In this document: positions 63,285 through 64,000 of the stretch, in pieces
How positions within the stretch are numbered: the stretch's first letter is position 1
How the letters are laid out: every line of letters starts with the position of its first letter
Assembly (NCBI RefSeq): GCF_019242955.1
Contig: NZ_CP066129.1
Location: 2,542,001 to 2,606,000 of the forward strand
Direction: 5' to 3'
Source of the DNA: Morganella morganii
GTDB lineage: Bacteria; Pseudomonadota; Gammaproteobacteria; Enterobacterales; Enterobacteriaceae
DNA length: 64,000 nt
Notes under the pieces: model-generated
What the model was told of the DNA's origin: nothing
What the model saw: only the letters and a program-made list of their open reading frames with translations
Database searches by the model: none
Program-made: the position numbers and the translations under genes

Positions 63285-63497
63285 AAGGTTAATTCCTGAT
63301 AATTGACCCCGGCATTATTACATAAGATTATTTTATATGTAAATGTAGTGAAAAATAACATACCGTTATTAACTGATAATACCACCTGAGACTAAGTGAA
63401 ATATAAAATCAATTTTCCCGTCATTTTTTGCATTAATAAAAGAAACAACTATATTTAGTTTCTATCGCAGTTGATTGTCTTATGAAAATAATTTGCA

Positions 63498-64000
63498 TTA
63501 ATTCAGTAAAGACAACCTGATGACCAGAGCCACTAAGGTCACCGTTAAAACAGGAATGGTCATAATAACGCCTGTTTTAAAGTAATACCCCCATGTAACC
63601 GCCATATTTTTCTGAGACAGAACATGCAGCCACAATAATGTTGCCAGGCTCCCGATCGGGGTAATTTTAGGTCCCAAATCTGCACCGATAACATTCGCGT
63701 ATATCATCGCTTCCTGAACAAGACCTGTCACATTACTGCCTTCAACCGATAATGCACCGACAAGAACGGTTGGCATATTGTTCATCACAGAAGATAAAAA
63801 AGCGATGATATAACCCGTTCCGAGTGTTGCAGCCCATATACCCTTGTCTGCAAGATAATTAAATATTTCTGACAGGTAATCTGTGAGCCCCGCATTTTTC
63901 AGGCCATATACAACAAGGTACATACCCAGTGAGAAAATAACTATTTGCCACGGAGCACCGCGCAATACTTTCCGGGTATTAATCATTTTTCCCTGTGATG
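63498..64000 (-). CDS. arsB: Arsenite efflux pump ArsB (partial, C-terminal part)
   Basis: The last ~167 residues of ArsB, an inner-membrane arsenite/antimonite exporter; the gene enters from the right edge (the frame is open through 64000). The visible part closely follows E. coli Ars[36 protein letters not shown], and [20 protein letters not shown]. An internal Met at 63986 is not the true start. The rest of the ars operon (arsR upstream, arsC downstream in many operons) is not visible; no arsC follows downstream on this strand. Confidence 0.93.
   Translation of the reverse strand, partial: SQGKMINTRKVLRGAPWQIVIFSLGMYLVVYGLKNAGLTDYLSEIFNYLADKGIWAATLGTGYIIAFLSSVMNNMPTVLVGALSVEGSNVTGLVQEAMIYANVIGADLGPKITPIGSLATLLWLHVLSQKNMAVTWGYYFKTGVIMTIPVLTVTLVALVIRLSLLN

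Noticed and set aside
1-64000. CRISPR arrays, complete insertion sequences, rRNA genes
   Set aside because: No regularly spaced direct repeats, transposase frames or rRNA-like sequence were seen in the window.

Overview
The window reads as the chromosome of a gamma-proteobacterium of the order Enterobacterales, most likely a Morganellaceae member close to Morganella (genus is an inference from protein similarity and gene content, not tested). The backbone follows the E. coli K-12 order from yfbS to dsdA almost gene for gene: yfbS-yfbT-yfbU-yfbV, ackA-pta, yfcD, yfcH, ubiX-purF-cvpA, dedD-folC-accD, dedA-truA-usg-pdxB, fabB, mnmC, yfcL-epmC-yfcA, aroC-prmB, smrB, sixA, fadJ-fadI, yfcZ, fadL, mlaA, argW and dsdC/dsdX-dsdA. 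Several classical regulatory sites can be read directly: a perfect PurR box before cvpA-purF, adjacent FabR and FadR sites before fabB, and FadR-like sites before fadIJ and before fadL.

Into this backbone several accessory blocks are inserted. (1) 6.8-9.8 kb: a tight four-gene minus-strand operon encoding an RraA-like aldolase, a BacA-like (non-aromatizing prephenate decarboxylase) protein, a small cupin and a class II (PhzC-type) DAHP synthase. It looks like a self-contained cassette that pulls flux into the shikimate pathway and diverts prephenate to a dihydro-aromatic product; no amino-acid ligase or aminotransferase is next to it. It is followed by a membrane M48 metallopeptidase. (2) 23.9-25.7 kb: an AraC-type regulator divergent from an EamA/DMT exporter. 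(3) 26.0-28.0 kb: an AT-rich bacteriocin island with a colicin E1-type pore-forming bacteriocin, its convergent immunity gene, a leader with nested inverted repeats over the ribosome-binding site, and a small basic gene. (4) 31.8-33.2 kb: an exported glutaminase and a small membrane protein.

(5) 51.0-55.6 kb: tRNA-Arg(CCT) argW followed by an integrase remnant and a stripped prophage that keeps no visible head, tail or replication genes. What remains is a holin, a SAR endolysin, a 52-residue membrane peptide, overlapping spanins Rz/Rz1, a Cys/Thr/Pro-rich protein, a regulator, and a leaderless CI/LexA-type repressor. A single palindrome between them carries outward-facing -35 hexamers for both the repressor and the lysis operon. 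The layout resembles the orphan lysis cassettes used for protein release (type 10 secretion) in Serratia, Yersinia and Photorhabdus.

(6) 55.9-64.0 kb: a candidate small RNA, orphan nlpA, a TetR-M24 operon with a palindromic operator (the M24 protein has lost metal ligands), yjaA-like and small genes, a TauE/SafE permease, a DUF1508 protein, an acetyltransferase, a YdcH-like protein, a lipoprotein, and the 3' part of arsB running off the right edge. One backbone gene, yfcZ, appears frameshifted at a run of nine A residues.
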